DNA of 19,811 nucleotides from Candidatus Bathyarchaeota archaeon RBG_13_52_12 (GCA_001774245.1 MEZF01000054.1:149-19959), one strand, 5' to 3'. Shown: positions 7,536 through 15,160, counted from the first letter of the stretch. Translations and numbers: made by a program. The notes: generated by a model not told the origin, from the letters alone.

Positions 7536-8045
7536 GTGTCCGCGCTGAGAAGAGTCTTGCTCGATACATCCGCCTTCATACAAGGCTATAATCTCAGTTC
7601 AGACGAAGACTACTACACGGTCCCCGAGGTACTGGGAGAGATCAGAGAGGAACTTTGCATTATGAGGTACGAGGGAGCCAAAGCATCGGGCAAGCTAAAG
7701 GAGACTCGGCCGGATACAATTTGGGTCAAGGAGATCGAGTACAAAACCAAGTCAACCGGGGAAGCGCATAAGCTGTCCACAACAGACAAGCAGCTCCTTG
7801 CCCTCGGACTCCAGCTAAAATCGAGTGGCGAAGCGCCAACAATAATTTCCGATGACTACTCGGTGCAGAACATGGCCTCACGGCTCGGGCTCCACTTCGC
7901 CTCCCAAGCTACCAGGGGCATAAAAAGAGTACTCGACTGGTCAATCTACTGTCCAGGCTGCAGGAGGGGCTTCGACTCACCACAGGAAGACAACATTTGC
8001 CCCATCTGTGGTACAGAGTTAAAGCGTAAACCAAAGAAAGGCTAG
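7536..8045 (+). CDS. nob1: Nob1 endoribonuclease, rRNA 3'-end maturation
   Basis: Nob1 cleaves the 3' end of precursor small-subunit rRNA during ribosome maturation. This 169-residue copy has an N-terminal PIN domain with the acidic residues Asp10 (LLDTSAF), Glu35 (GEIREE), Asp84 (STTDKQ) and Asp106/107 (ISDDYSVQN). A C-terminal zinc ribbon follows, with Cys139, Cys142, Cys155 and Cys158 (CPGC, CPIC), then a basic tail. Both parts are intact, so it should be active. The GTG start at 7536 is one base after nadK; without it the PIN domain would lose its first strand. The stop region overlaps, on the other strand, the end of a degraded amidohydrolase. Confidence 0.93.
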   Translation: MSALRRVLLDTSAFIQGYNLSSDEDYYTVPEVLGEIREELCIMRYEGAKASGKLKETRPDTIWVKEIEYKTKSTGEAHKLSTTDKQLLALGLQLKSSGEAPTIISDDYSVQNMASRLGLHFASQATRGIKRVLDWSIYCPGCRRGFDSPQEDNICPICGTELKRKPKKG

Positions 8046-8155
8046 TCGAGGCGGGTTATGAAACGTCCCGTCCCTTCCCTGGCGTAGACAGCGCCTTCCT
8101 CCATCACGACCTCACCTCGTATCAGCTCGCGCGCCACGCCTGTTAAAACAAGCAC
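8042..8155 (-). pseudogene. C-terminal remnant of a dihydroorotase/hydantoinase-type amidohydrolase
   Basis: The reverse strand has a 37-codon frame ending at 8042. Its last part reads ELIRGEVVMEEGAVYAREG followed by TGRFITRLD. Cyclic amidohydrolases (dihydroorotase, dihydropyrimidinase) typically end with a similar pattern: a strand V.RG.VV.EDGE, then G.GRF..R. The frame closes upstream at a stop, and no catalytic domain is present, so this is a leftover tail rather than an enzyme. A complete but different amidohydrolase starts 40 bases away on the plus strand. The family match is from memory of sequence patterns, not a search; a very short genuine gene remains possible. Confidence 0.5.
8141..8150 (+). 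promoter_or_regulatory. TATA-like element for the D-aminoacylase gene
   Basis: TGTTAAAACA lies about 50 bases before the ATG at 8196; a second AT-rich element, CTGTTTAAAC, lies at 8164-8173. The first gives a leader that includes the strong ribosome site GGAGGAG (8183-8189). Confidence 0.4.
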
Positions 8156-8195
8156 TCCCTAAACTGTTTAAACGTCGAAGAAGGAGGAGTATCAG

Positions 8196-9770
8196 ATGTA
8201 TGACCTCATAATCAAGGGGGGCAAGATAATTGATGGTTCAGGGAACTCATGGTACCCCGGCGACGTCGCCATAAAGAAAGGAACCATCTACGCAGTCGGG
8301 AAAGTGAAAAAGAACGCGCATGAGACACTCGACGTTTCTGGGCTAATTGTTACCCCTGGATTCATCGACGCACACAGCCACAGTGATCTTGTACTCATCT
8401 CCGAGCCCGAATCACTAATCAAGATAATGCAGGGGATCACCACAGAGATTGTGGGACAGGACGGTCTCGGCGAGGCACCCCTCACCGATGACAATGTGGA
8501 TATGTGGCGCCGCTACCTCTCTGGACTCAACGGGAACCCCGACTTAGGTTGGGAGTGGAGAAGCTTCGGAGACTACCTCAAACGACTCGAGGCAGCGCGT
8601 CCCTCCGTTAACGTCGCATCGCTCGTCGGTCACGGCAACATCCGCCTCGCCGTTATGGGAATGGATGACCGGAAACCCACAGCTGCGGAGCTTTCAAAGA
8701 TGAAAAGACTCCTAGACGAGTCACTAACTGAGGGAGGCATAGGCTTCAGCACGGGGCTCATCTATCCACCCTGCGTATACGCTGACTCTAAAGAACTCAC
8801 TGAGCTCTGTAAGGTGGTCGCAGCGCATCGCAGCATCTTCGTCGTCCATATGAGGAACGAAGGGAACAAGCTGCTCGACTCCATCGACGAGGTCGTCTCA
8901 GTTGGGCGAGACTCACGCGTCTCAGTCCATATCAGCCACTTTAAGTCGAACGGGAGGGCGAATTGGGGGCGTGCCCCTCAGGCCTTAGCCAAGGTGGAGG
9001 AGGCGAGGAAGAATGGAGTCGACGTGACCTTCGACCAGTACCCCTATACAGCCGGGAGCACGTTCCTCGGCAGTCTCCTTCCCCCGTGGGCTCACGAGGG
9101 TGGCCTAGACATTCTCCTCACAAGGCTGAGAGACGGCGAAACAAGGAAGAAGCTCGCCTCGTATCTCAACCACGAGGGTGACGAGGGAAGCTCAAACGAG
9201 TGGAACAGGATACTAATCACGAATATACGTACGAACCAGAATAAACGGTTCGAGGGTCGATACATCTCTGAGATCGCGAAAGAACTTGGGAAGAAACCAG
9301 CTGAAACAGTCCTAGACATAGTGTTGGAGGAGGAGAACTCGGCAACGATGGCCACTTTCACTATGGATGAGAACGATGTGCGGATGATCATGAGGAGCCC
9401 CCTTGGGATGGTTTGCACCGATGGCATCGTTCTCGGCAAACCCCACCCACGAGCCTTCGGCAGCTTCCCCCGGGTGGCGGGCCACTATGTAAGGGAAGGT
9501 GTCCTCCGATTGGAGGAGGCGATAAGGAAGATGACCAGCTTCACGGCCCAAACTCACGGTCTAATGGACAGGGGTGTGCTCCGCCCCGGCCTTGCCGCCG
9601 ACATCACAATCTTTGATCCCGAGAAGATCGAGGACACAGCCACATTCGAGAACCCGATTCAGTACGCAAAAGGAATCGAGTACGTCATAGTCAATGGCAA
9701 AGTGAGTGTGAAAAGCGGTAAACACACGGGGGAGAGGGCGGGCAGAATACTCCGTCATACCAACGCCTAA
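8196..9770 (+). CDS. N-acyl-D-amino-acid deacylase family amidohydrolase
   Basis: This 524-residue enzyme belongs to the D-aminoacylase branch of the amidohydrolases, which hydrolyse N-acyl-D-amino acids or related amides with one or two zinc ions. The first metal motif is HSHSD (60-64). Further family segments are QGITTEIVGQDG (79-90), GFSTGLIYPP, VHMRNEG and HISHFKSNG with metal-ligand histidines, and GMVCTDG with the catalytic Asp. The Cys that bridges metal in the studied bacterial D-aminoacylase (in NCG) is replaced here by Asp89 in QDG; the catalytic Asp and histidines remain. This suggests a subfamily with unknown substrate. The ATG at 8196 follows a strong GGAGGAG. The gene appears to stand alone, between nob1 and an ABC exporter. 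Confidence 0.88.
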   Translation: MYDLIIKGGKIIDGSGNSWYPGDVAIKKGTIYAVGKVKKNAHETLDVSGLIVTPGFIDAHSHSDLVLISEPESLIKIMQGITTEIVGQDGLGEAPLTDDNVDMWRRYLSGLNGNPDLGWEWRSFGDYLKRLEAARPSVNVASLVGHGNIRLAVMGMDDRKPTAAELSKMKRLLDESLTEGGIGFSTGLIYPPCVYADSKELTELCKVVAAHRSIFVVHMRNEGNKLLDSIDEVVSVGRDSRVSVHISHFKSNGRANWGRAPQALAKVEEARKNGVDVTFDQYPYTAGSTFLGSLLPPWAHEGGLDILLTRLRDGETRKKLASYLNHEGDEGSSNEWNRILITNIRTNQNKRFEGRYISEIAKELGKKPAETVLDIVLEEENSATMATFTMDENDVRMIMRSPLGMVCTDGIVLGKPHPRAFGSFPRVAGHYVREGVLRLEEAIRKMTSFTAQTHGLMDRGVLRPGLAADITIFDPEKIEDTATFENPIQYAKGIEYVIVNGKVSVKSGKHTGERAGRILRHTNA

Positions 9771-9825
9771 GCACGCGTGGCTAAAGACTTCACGTATAGT
9801 TTCAAACCAGGGGTTTTCTACGAAG

Positions 9826-9835
9826 CCTTAAATCA
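9826..9835 (+). promoter_or_regulatory. TATA box for the ABC exporter genes
   Basis: CCTTAAATCA, about 40 bases before the ATG at 9870. A GAGGAAGG ribosome site (9859-9866) lies between. Confidence 0.5.
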
Positions 9836-9869
9836 TTATAGATAAAACTGAGGCAGAAGAGGAAGGCAA

Positions 9870-10601
9870 ATGGGGCTCGCTGTAAAAATACAAGATCTAC
9901 GAAAGAGCTTTGGAGGCTTCGAAGCTCTCAAGGGAGTGAACTTCGAGGTCGATGAGGCCGAAATATTCGGCCTCATTGGACCAAACGGCGCAGGAAAAAC
10001 CACCACGCTCAGAATACTCGGCACGCTAATAAGGCCAACCTCGGGGCAGGCTGAAGTCTTTGGGCACGATGTAGTTAAGGACGCAAATGCGGTCAGGGTA
10101 ATTCTGAGCTACCTCCCAGAGGACGCTGGAGCCTACCAATACCTGAATGGGGAGGAGTACCTCAGGTTCATGGCGGGTTTCTACGCTCACGAGAAGACAG
10201 CCCTCGAGGAGATGGTTCAAGCTGGAAGAGACATCAGCGGCCTCGGGGATCGCCTAAGGGACAGGGTCAATGACTACAGTAGAGGGATGAAGAGGAGGCT
10301 TCTCATCGCCAGAGCACTGATGATTAAACCGAAGCTCACTATCCTCGATGAGCCCACATCAGGGCTAGACGTGATACAGGCGTACCATGTTCGTGGAATG
10401 ATCAAAGACTACGCTAAGAGAATGGGAGTCACAATGCTCGTATCTAGCCACAATATGCTTGAGGTAGAGTACCTTTGCGATAGGGTAGCCCTCATCAATG
10501 AGGGCGTAATAATCGCCGAGGGGACGCCTACCCAGATTAAGACTAGGTATAATGCTGTGAACCTAGAGCAGGCATTCATGGAGGCGACCCAGCTTGGGTA
10601 G
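9870..10601 (+). CDS. ABC-2 type transporter, ATP-binding subunit
   Basis: This cytosolic ATPase should drive the membrane subunit encoded next to it. The 243 residues hold Walker A GPNGAGKTT (37-45), a signature YSRGMKRRL (136-144), Walker B LTILDEPTSGLD (156-167) and the switch His in SSHNML. The signature differs from LSGGQ but is of the SxGM type common in NatA-like and drug-export ATPases. The Q-loop position reads LPEDAGAY, with Glu where Gln is usual, as in many NatA-like proteins. The start has a good ribosome site. The last eight bases overlap the permease gene, so translation is probably coupled. The substrate is unknown. Confidence 0.93.
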   Translation: MGLAVKIQDLRKSFGGFEALKGVNFEVDEAEIFGLIGPNGAGKTTTLRILGTLIRPTSGQAEVFGHDVVKDANAVRVILSYLPEDAGAYQYLNGEEYLRFMAGFYAHEKTALEEMVQAGRDISGLGDRLRDRVNDYSRGMKRRLLIARALMIKPKLTILDEPTSGLDVIQAYHVRGMIKDYAKRMGVTMLVSSHNMLEVEYLCDRVALINEGVIIAEGTPTQIKTRYNAVNLEQAFMEATQLG

Positions 10602-11907
10602 TTTCACGAGTATCGTGTATAAGGAGATAAAGGAGCTGGTAAGGGACCCGAAAATACTCTTCGGAGTAGTTCTCCTCCCACTTCTCCTCTACCCCCTGAT
10701 GGGACAGGGGATACAGATCAGCCAACAGGCCGTAGAGACGAGCATTAAGGGGGCGAAGTTCTCAATCTACAGCGATGACGCTGGAACGATAGCGAACATC
10801 CTCGTGCAGTATATTAAAACAAACAATACTGTGCTGACAATTGAGGCATCAAGCCTCCAAGACGCACTCATCAAGTTCAAGGACTCAGACTCGGTTGCAC
10901 TGGTTTACATCCCAAACGGGTACTCCCAGAACATTACAGAAGGGCTGAAAGGAAATGTCAAGATCTATGGTAATCTTAAAAACCTCAACTTAGCTGAAGC
11001 GTCAAGCTCAGAGGTCGCTGGAAGCCTTGTGAATGTCTACAATTACTACTATTCACTCTCGTTGATCAAGAGTCTTCTGACTGACTCCGAGCAAACAGGT
11101 AGCCCCGTCGCGATACATGATCCCATCAGGTTGAGCTTCGCATCGATAATCAAGGGGAACGTCATCGAGGTCTCCCCGAGCCAGATCACTAGTCTAATCG
11201 TGAGCCAGAGCATCATGCTGCCAATCATGGTGATGATGATGGTAATCTTCGCGATACAGATGGCCGCGACAAGCATCGCCTTGGAGAAGGAGCAGAAAAC
11301 GCTTGAAACCCTCATGACACTGCCTGTGGGGAGACTAACGATCCTCGCGGGGAAATTGACCGGCTCCGTCGTAATCGCCATCGCTGGATCAATAAGCTAC
11401 ATGATAGGCTTCAGCTACTACACAAGCTCAGCGTTCAGCTTTGCTCCACAGGTGACCAGCGTAGACATGTCGGGCGCTGGTATTGGCATTCAGCCAATGG
11501 GCTACGCGCTACTCGGGCTCGTGATGTTCGTCACCCTCGTCTCTGCGCTTGCGCTAGCGATCAGCTTAGCCGTCTTCACGGACAGCGTTAGAAGCGCGCA
11601 GAGCCTCACGGGAGTACTTATAGTGCCCCTGATAATCCCAGCGATGATCTTGATGTTTAGTGACATCGAGATGCTCCCGCAGACCATCCAGTGGGTACTA
11701 CTGGCGATACCCTACACACATACAATGCTCGCGACGAAGGCAGCTCTTCTCGGGAACTACTGGATAATTGTGAGGAGCATCGGATACATCAGCGTCTTCA
11801 CAGTAGTGGTGCTCTGGGCGGCGGCGAAGATATTCTCCACCGAGAGGATCATCACGTCAAGGTTCACAAACCTCACATTCAGAAAGAGGAAGAAACAGTC
11901 TTCCTAG
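10594..11907 (+). CDS. ABC-2 type transporter, permease subunit (NatB-like)
   Basis: This 437-residue membrane subunit pairs with the preceding ATPase. An N-terminal coupling region (SIVYKEIKELVRDPK) leads into one membrane span (about 21-40). A large external domain (about 41-205) follows, then five or so spans in the second half, with the cytosolic motif EKEQKTLETLMTLPVGR between spans. This layout is that of NatB and related ABC-2 permeases, which export ions, drugs or peptides; the cargo cannot be told. TTG 10594 is the likely start, overlapping the ATPase stop, with GGAGG nine bases upstream; GTG 10615 is an alternative. The C-terminus is basic (TFRKRKKQSS), fitting a cytosolic tail. Confidence 0.9.
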   Translation: MGSFTSIVYKEIKELVRDPKILFGVVLLPLLLYPLMGQGIQISQQAVETSIKGAKFSIYSDDAGTIANILVQYIKTNNTVLTIEASSLQDALIKFKDSDSVALVYIPNGYSQNITEGLKGNVKIYGNLKNLNLAEASSSEVAGSLVNVYNYYYSLSLIKSLLTDSEQTGSPVAIHDPIRLSFASIIKGNVIEVSPSQITSLIVSQSIMLPIMVMMMVIFAIQMAATSIALEKEQKTLETLMTLPVGRLTILAGKLTGSVVIAIAGSISYMIGFSYYTSSAFSFAPQVTSVDMSGAGIGIQPMGYALLGLVMFVTLVSALALAISLAVFTDSVRSAQSLTGVLIVPLIIPAMILMFSDIEMLPQTIQWVLLAIPYTHTMLATKAALLGNYWIIVRSIGYISVFTVVVLWAAAKIFSTERIITSRFTNLTFRKRKKQSS

Positions 11908-11981
11908 ACTGCTTTTCTCATGCCCATTCCCTGTCTTCGTACTCCTCGGCTATCGCCGACTCCAGATTGCGCGTCGCACGC

Positions 11982-11991
11982 TGTTAAGAAT
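11982..11991 (+). promoter_or_regulatory. TATA-like element for the Fe-ADH gene
   Basis: TGTTAAGAAT in the context CGCACGCTGTTAAGA resembles the element before the D-aminoacylase gene (CACGCCTGTTAAAA). Transcription would start near 12010. Confidence 0.35.
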
Positions 11992-12014
11992 GAGACGCTT
12001 AGAATTCAGCTCAC

Positions 12015-13277
12015 TTGCTGAAAGAAAAGCAGATATTGGAAGAACAAAATGTTAATGTAGTGGTTGAACTGTCGGGATTCATTGAACCATTAAAGCCGTT
12101 TGAGCTTCACATGCCGAGCCGCGTCCTCTTCGGCTTAGGCGTCGTGGAAAAGATCGGCGCAGAGGCTAAGATGATGAAGGCACAGAATGTGCTAATAGTC
12201 ACAGACCTTGGCGTGTTGAAGGCGGGCGTCGCAGGTAAGGTTCAGGAGTCGCTGCTTAGTGAGGGGATCAAGACGGAGGTTTGGGATCAGGTTGAGACTG
12301 AGCCTTCTCTGCCCTGCGTTGAGAAGTTGCTGGTACGCATAGCTCAAGGCGGATTCGACCTCCTCATCGGCGTTGGCGGAGGGAGTTGCATGGACGCAGC
12401 TAAATCCGCAGCGGTCCTCGCGAGAAATGAGGGCCCCCCAGAGGATTACTTCGCCGGCGGGAAGAAGGCGTTCACTAGCCGACCACTGCCCTGCATAACC
12501 GTACCGACGACCGCGGGCACTGGAGCTGAGATCACGTGGGATGCCGTAATCAAGGACCGCACAGGCATCAAAGCAGTCTTCGAGCACCCCTATGTGATGC
12601 CAATGCTGGCGATTGTCGACCCCGTCATGTCCACAAGTATGCCACCGAGACTCACCGCCTCCTCGGGGATAGACGCTCTAGCCCACGCCATAGAATCGTC
12701 ACTCACGAGGTTCACGAACCCAATCACCCTAGCCTTGGCGCTTCAATCGATCAGACTCATTTCATCAAACCTCAGGACAGCGGTGTATCAGGGGAACAAT
12801 ATCGAAGCTCGATACAATATGGCTCTCGCGACTCTGACCGAGGCGTTTTCAGAGATGAATGCGGGGGATATAGAGGCCCACGGCTTCGGCCACCTCATCG
12901 GCTCAATATACAAGATCCCACACGGGATAGCCTGCGGCATCGCCTTACCCTACGCGATGGAGTTCAACGTAGTCGTCTCCGCAGACCGGCTTGCCTTAAT
13001 CGCTGAGGCGATGGGAGAAGACGTCCTGGGGCTTCCGGTTAGGGAGGCGGCCTATAAAGCTGTACACGCTGTGAAGAGAATCATCGAAGACGTAGGATTA
13101 CCCACCACTCTTAGAGAGGTGGGGGTCAAGAGAGAGGAGTTGCCCAGACTCGCGGAGCAGGCGGTGACCATCCCGTGGATTAAAGTCATGTTCAGCTACG
13201 CTGTCCGGGAGATGAATAGGGAACTCGCTATGAAACTCCTTGAGGACATGTGGGAGGGGAAGTTGGGGGCGCAGTGA
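12015..13277 (+). CDS. Iron-containing alcohol dehydrogenase
   Basis: This is a group III (iron-type) dehydrogenase that interconverts an alcohol and aldehyde with NAD(P). The chain of up to 420 residues has the nucleotide site GVGGGSCMDAAK (119-130), PTTAGTGAE (164-172), and a full metal site: Asp220 and His224 in GIDALAHAIES, His289 in EAHGFGH, and His303 in IPHG. The spacing of these four ligands agrees with characterised enzymes. The start is doubtful: TTG 12015 gives a 25-residue tail before the conserved PFELHMPSRVLFG, and GTG 12060 would be closer to the family N-terminus. The substrate is not evident. It is a distant relative of EgsA at the left end but clearly a separate family. Confidence 0.92.
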   Translation: MLKEKQILEEQNVNVVVELSGFIEPLKPFELHMPSRVLFGLGVVEKIGAEAKMMKAQNVLIVTDLGVLKAGVAGKVQESLLSEGIKTEVWDQVETEPSLPCVEKLLVRIAQGGFDLLIGVGGGSCMDAAKSAAVLARNEGPPEDYFAGGKKAFTSRPLPCITVPTTAGTGAEITWDAVIKDRTGIKAVFEHPYVMPMLAIVDPVMSTSMPPRLTASSGIDALAHAIESSLTRFTNPITLALALQSIRLISSNLRTAVYQGNNIEARYNMALATLTEAFSEMNAGDIEAHGFGHLIGSIYKIPHGIACGIALPYAMEFNVVVSADRLALIAEAMGEDVLGLPVREAAYKAVHAVKRIIEDVGLPTTLREVGVKREELPRLAEQAVTIPWIKVMFSYAVREMNRELAMKLLEDMWEGKLGAQ

Positions 13278-13343
13278 CCTCTATGAGTTCGCCTGAAATC
13301 ATGCGTGCGACGAGTGATTGGCAACACGTTACGTCCAGTATAG

Positions 13344-13391
13344 TTTACAAATAGTAAAGTTTATATTACATATTGTGTGGTATGATTTACA
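13344..13391 (+). promoter_or_regulatory. Three phased hexamers and TATA box, putative operator of the DUF2178-XRE operon
   Basis: TTTACA at 13344-13349, ATTACA at 13365-13370 and TTTACA at 13386-13391 are spaced exactly 21 bases apart, i.e. on one face of the helix. TTTAC/GTAAA (13344-13358) also forms an inverted repeat. A TATA box, GTTTATATTA (13359-13368), overlaps the middle copy, and the third copy covers the expected transcription start. This fits an autoregulatory site for the XRE protein encoded downstream; binding is inferred. Confidence 0.5.
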
Positions 13392-13400
13392 TGATGATGT

Positions 13401-13787
13401 ATGGAACTTGAAACATATAGGAGAATGAGATCCGCGATAGCGGCCTTGACCGGTGTAGTCGTCGCATATGCAGTCGTGCAGAATAGTATCTTCATCGCCG
13501 TTGCTGGCGTTACCGTGGGCATGGTTGCCTTGCTAATTTCGAGGAGGAGCGTAGCCGAAGTGACTTATGACGAGCGATCGACACTGATCCAGAATAAGGC
13601 AGCTTCAGCGACGCTTGCTCTTACTACTGTTGGGTTGGCTGTGGGTGGTCTGTCGATGGTTTTTCTGGGAAGGCAGGGTTTTGGTGACTTCGAGCAGACG
13701 GGTTATGTTTTAGCAATATTAGCCAACGTCGTGCTAGGCATGAACGCCCTGCTTAGATACTATTATGCCGGGCGGCTGGGTGGCTGA
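13401..13787 (+). CDS. DUF2178-type four-span membrane protein
   Basis: This 128-residue protein has four predicted membrane spans (about 10-26, 29-46, 68-89 and 100-118). Its central cytosolic loop VTYDERSTLIQNKAASAT (54-71) contains the YDER...KAA pattern I associate with DUF2178-type proteins. These are often found beside small XRE regulators, as here: the next gene starts five bases later. The biochemical role of the family is unknown to me. The ATG at 13401 lies about 13 bases after the likely transcription start and has no strong Shine-Dalgarno, so translation may be near-leaderless. Base composition of the promoter is much more AT-rich than the coding parts. Confidence 0.75.
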   Translation: MELETYRRMRSAIAALTGVVVAYAVVQNSIFIAVAGVTVGMVALLISRRSVAEVTYDERSTLIQNKAASATLALTTVGLAVGGLSMVFLGRQGFGDFEQTGYVLAILANVVLGMNALLRYYYAGRLGG

Positions 13788-13792
13788 AGGCT

Positions 13793-13996
13793 TTGGAGAA
13801 TAAGCTCAGGGTTTTGAGGGCGATGAAGGACATCACGCAGGAGGACCTTGCACGTAAGCTGAGCGTCACCCGTCAGACGATTCACGCGATTGAAAATGAT
13901 AAGTATGATCCCTCGTTAGAGCTCGCTTTCAAGCTGGCTCGTTTCTTCGAAACGAGAATCGAGGAGATCTTCATCTATAAATTAGAATCTATATAG
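13793..13996 (+). CDS. Small XRE-family transcriptional regulator
   Basis: This 67-residue protein is essentially one helix-turn-helix domain: LRVLRAMKDITQEDLARKL is helix 1-2, followed by the recognition helix VTRQTIHAIENDKYDPSLE, then LAFKLARFFETRIEEIF. It is of the YozG/HTH_3 type with no ligand or dimer domain. It starts with TTG five bases after the DUF2178-type gene and is probably translated from the same mRNA. It is the obvious candidate to bind the phased hexamers ahead of the operon. Such pairs resemble membrane-linked regulators, but which signal they respond to is unknown. Confidence 0.88.
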   Translation: MENKLRVLRAMKDITQEDLARKLSVTRQTIHAIENDKYDPSLELAFKLARFFETRIEEIFIYKLESI

Positions 13997-14115
13997 GTGA
14001 ATCAAAGGATACGTGCGCCCATTTACTTTTCCATGACCTTATCCTCGGTTCCACAGACATATGATTCTCAATGTACCTTAGAACAGGGAGAGGCAAAATT
14101 TTAGGTATCAGGGAG

Positions 14116-14316
14116 TTATTTCTCCCAGTTCTCACAATCGGTCTTCCCTACGTTCGAGACTAGGTAACCTTCGTGAGTGCAGTATAGGAACTCATCAATG
14201 TCATATCCTGACCTGAGCAAACGATTCAGGATCTCCTTGTTTTCATGGGAGAGGGAGAGTCGAGTCTCAGGTTTTATTTCCTGTGACCATTTACACTCTG
14301 AACACTTCACCATCAT
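14116..14316 (-). CDS. Small Cys-rich, probably zinc-binding protein, unrecognised
   Basis: I cannot name this 66-residue protein. It starts MMVKCSECKW, with Cys5 and Cys8 as a CxxC knuckle. A charged helical stretch follows (16-40), then FLYCTHEGYLVSNVGKTDC with Cys46, His48 and Cys61, ending ENWEK. Four cysteines in two halves suggest one zinc site closing the fold. It lies alone on the minus strand between the XRE operon and the HAD gene. A start at either of two adjacent ATGs is possible. Supporting evidence for a real gene is the Cys pattern and the lack of any overlapping gene; length and absence of a clear ribosome site keep the call moderate. Confidence 0.6.
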   Translation of the reverse strand: MMVKCSECKWSQEIKPETRLSLSHENKEILNRLLRSGYDIDEFLYCTHEGYLVSNVGKTDCENWEK

Positions 14317-14420
14317 TTAGTTATCCCCAGTGAAATCCTATGTCGAATCCGATGATAATCACGCGCAAGCCTAAGGAGATGACGACATAGAATTTGAAAA
14401 ATGTTCGCCTTCGATACGGT

Positions 14421-14429
14421 AAATTTAAG
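14421..14429 (+). promoter_or_regulatory. TATA box for the HAD gene
   Basis: AAATTTAAG, about 35 bases before the TTG at 14460. It lies inside the longest open frame (from 14394), which argues for the shorter protein. Confidence 0.45.
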
Positions 14430-14459
14430 TTGGGTTATCCGTATGGTTCGGGGATCGGC

Positions 14460-15140
14460 TTGGGCAGGTACAAGGGGATAGTCTTCGACCTCGACGCCAC
14501 ACTCGTTCACTCGGATGTGGACTTCGTGAAGATGAAGAAGAAGATGATCAGGGTCCTCGAGGAGCACGGTGCGCCTGTAGGGGTCCTGACGCCGAAGATG
14601 ACAACGGTTGTGATCCTTGAACACGCAGAGAAATACTGGGCGGAGCAGGGAAAGCCGGAGAAGGATCGCCAGTGGCTCCGCGACGAGATGACACGCCTCA
14701 TGGACCAGGTGGAGCTAGAGGCCGTCGAGACCCTGACAGCTATTAATGGTGTAAAAGATGCCATCTACAAGCTGAGGATGAAGGGCTATAAGCTAGCGAT
14801 TTTGACTCGCAGCCACCACAATTACGCGGTGAAGGCGCTTGAGAAGACGGGTATGATCGGTGACTTTGAGTTAATCCTAGGCCGGGGCGAGACGCCTCAG
14901 CCAAAACCCTACGCAGAGGCGATGATTCACGCCGCTAAACTAATGAAGCTCAGCCTCGAGGAGGTCTTTCTCGTGGGGGACCACCACATCGATGCGACGT
15001 GTGCGCTTAATGCGAAGTGTCACTTCATCGGCGTGGCGACCGGCCTCCCCCCCGAGAGAGCCTGGGAGATCAACAAGCCTGAACTTATCCTCCCGAGCGT
15101 CGCTGATCTTCCCGACTACCTTGCGGCTAATGACAGGTAG
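14460..15140 (+). CDS. HAD-superfamily hydrolase (phosphoglycolate phosphatase-like)
   Basis: This cytosolic phosphatase of about 226 residues has all four HAD motifs: FDLDATL with nucleophile Asp10 and Asp12, ILTRS with Thr116, Lys149 in QPKPYAEA, and VGDHHIDA with Asp174 and Asp178. A helical cap lies between the first and second motifs (about 20-95), as in phosphoglycolate phosphatases and related subfamily I enzymes. The substrate is unknown. The frame is open from 14394, but TTG 14460 is preferred: the family N-terminus begins just before KGIVFDLD, a TATA box lies within the longer version, and GGGGATC precedes it. No operon partner is obvious; the next gene has its own promoter. Confidence 0.88.
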   Translation: MGRYKGIVFDLDATLVHSDVDFVKMKKKMIRVLEEHGAPVGVLTPKMTTVVILEHAEKYWAEQGKPEKDRQWLRDEMTRLMDQVELEAVETLTAINGVKDAIYKLRMKGYKLAILTRSHHNYAVKALEKTGMIGDFELILGRGETPQPKPYAEAMIHAAKLMKLSLEEVFLVGDHHIDATCALNAKCHFIGVATGLPPERAWEINKPELILPSVADLPDYLAANDR

Positions 15141-15152
15141 ATTAAGTGGAAG

Positions 15153-15160
15153 GTTTTTTA
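15153..15160 (+). promoter_or_regulatory. TATA box for the UPF0147 gene
   Basis: GTTTTTTA, about 70 bases before the GTG at 15225. The predicted leader of about 40 bases ends with GAGGTG (15213-15218), six bases before the GTG. Confidence 0.5.

Noticed and set aside
11918..11980. Reverse-strand fragment reading NLESAIAEEYEDREWA before a stop, between the ABC permease and Fe-ADH
   Set aside because: Coding-like composition, but only about 20 codons, no start, and no family I can name. Possibly a gene trace; not enough to annotate.
12536..13006. Plus-strand frame of 156 codons inside the Fe-ADH gene
   Set aside because: It is the +1 frame of the dehydrogenase, with Arg/His/Ser-rich composition typical of out-of-frame reading.
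14321..14430. Reverse-strand hydrophobic frame ending VVISLGLRVIIIGFDIGFHWG, four bases before the Cys-rich gene's start
   Set aside because: It looks like a membrane segment and is well placed for coupling, but it has no proper start codon apart from an internal TTG and overlaps the HAD promoter. I could not tell a gene remnant from chance.
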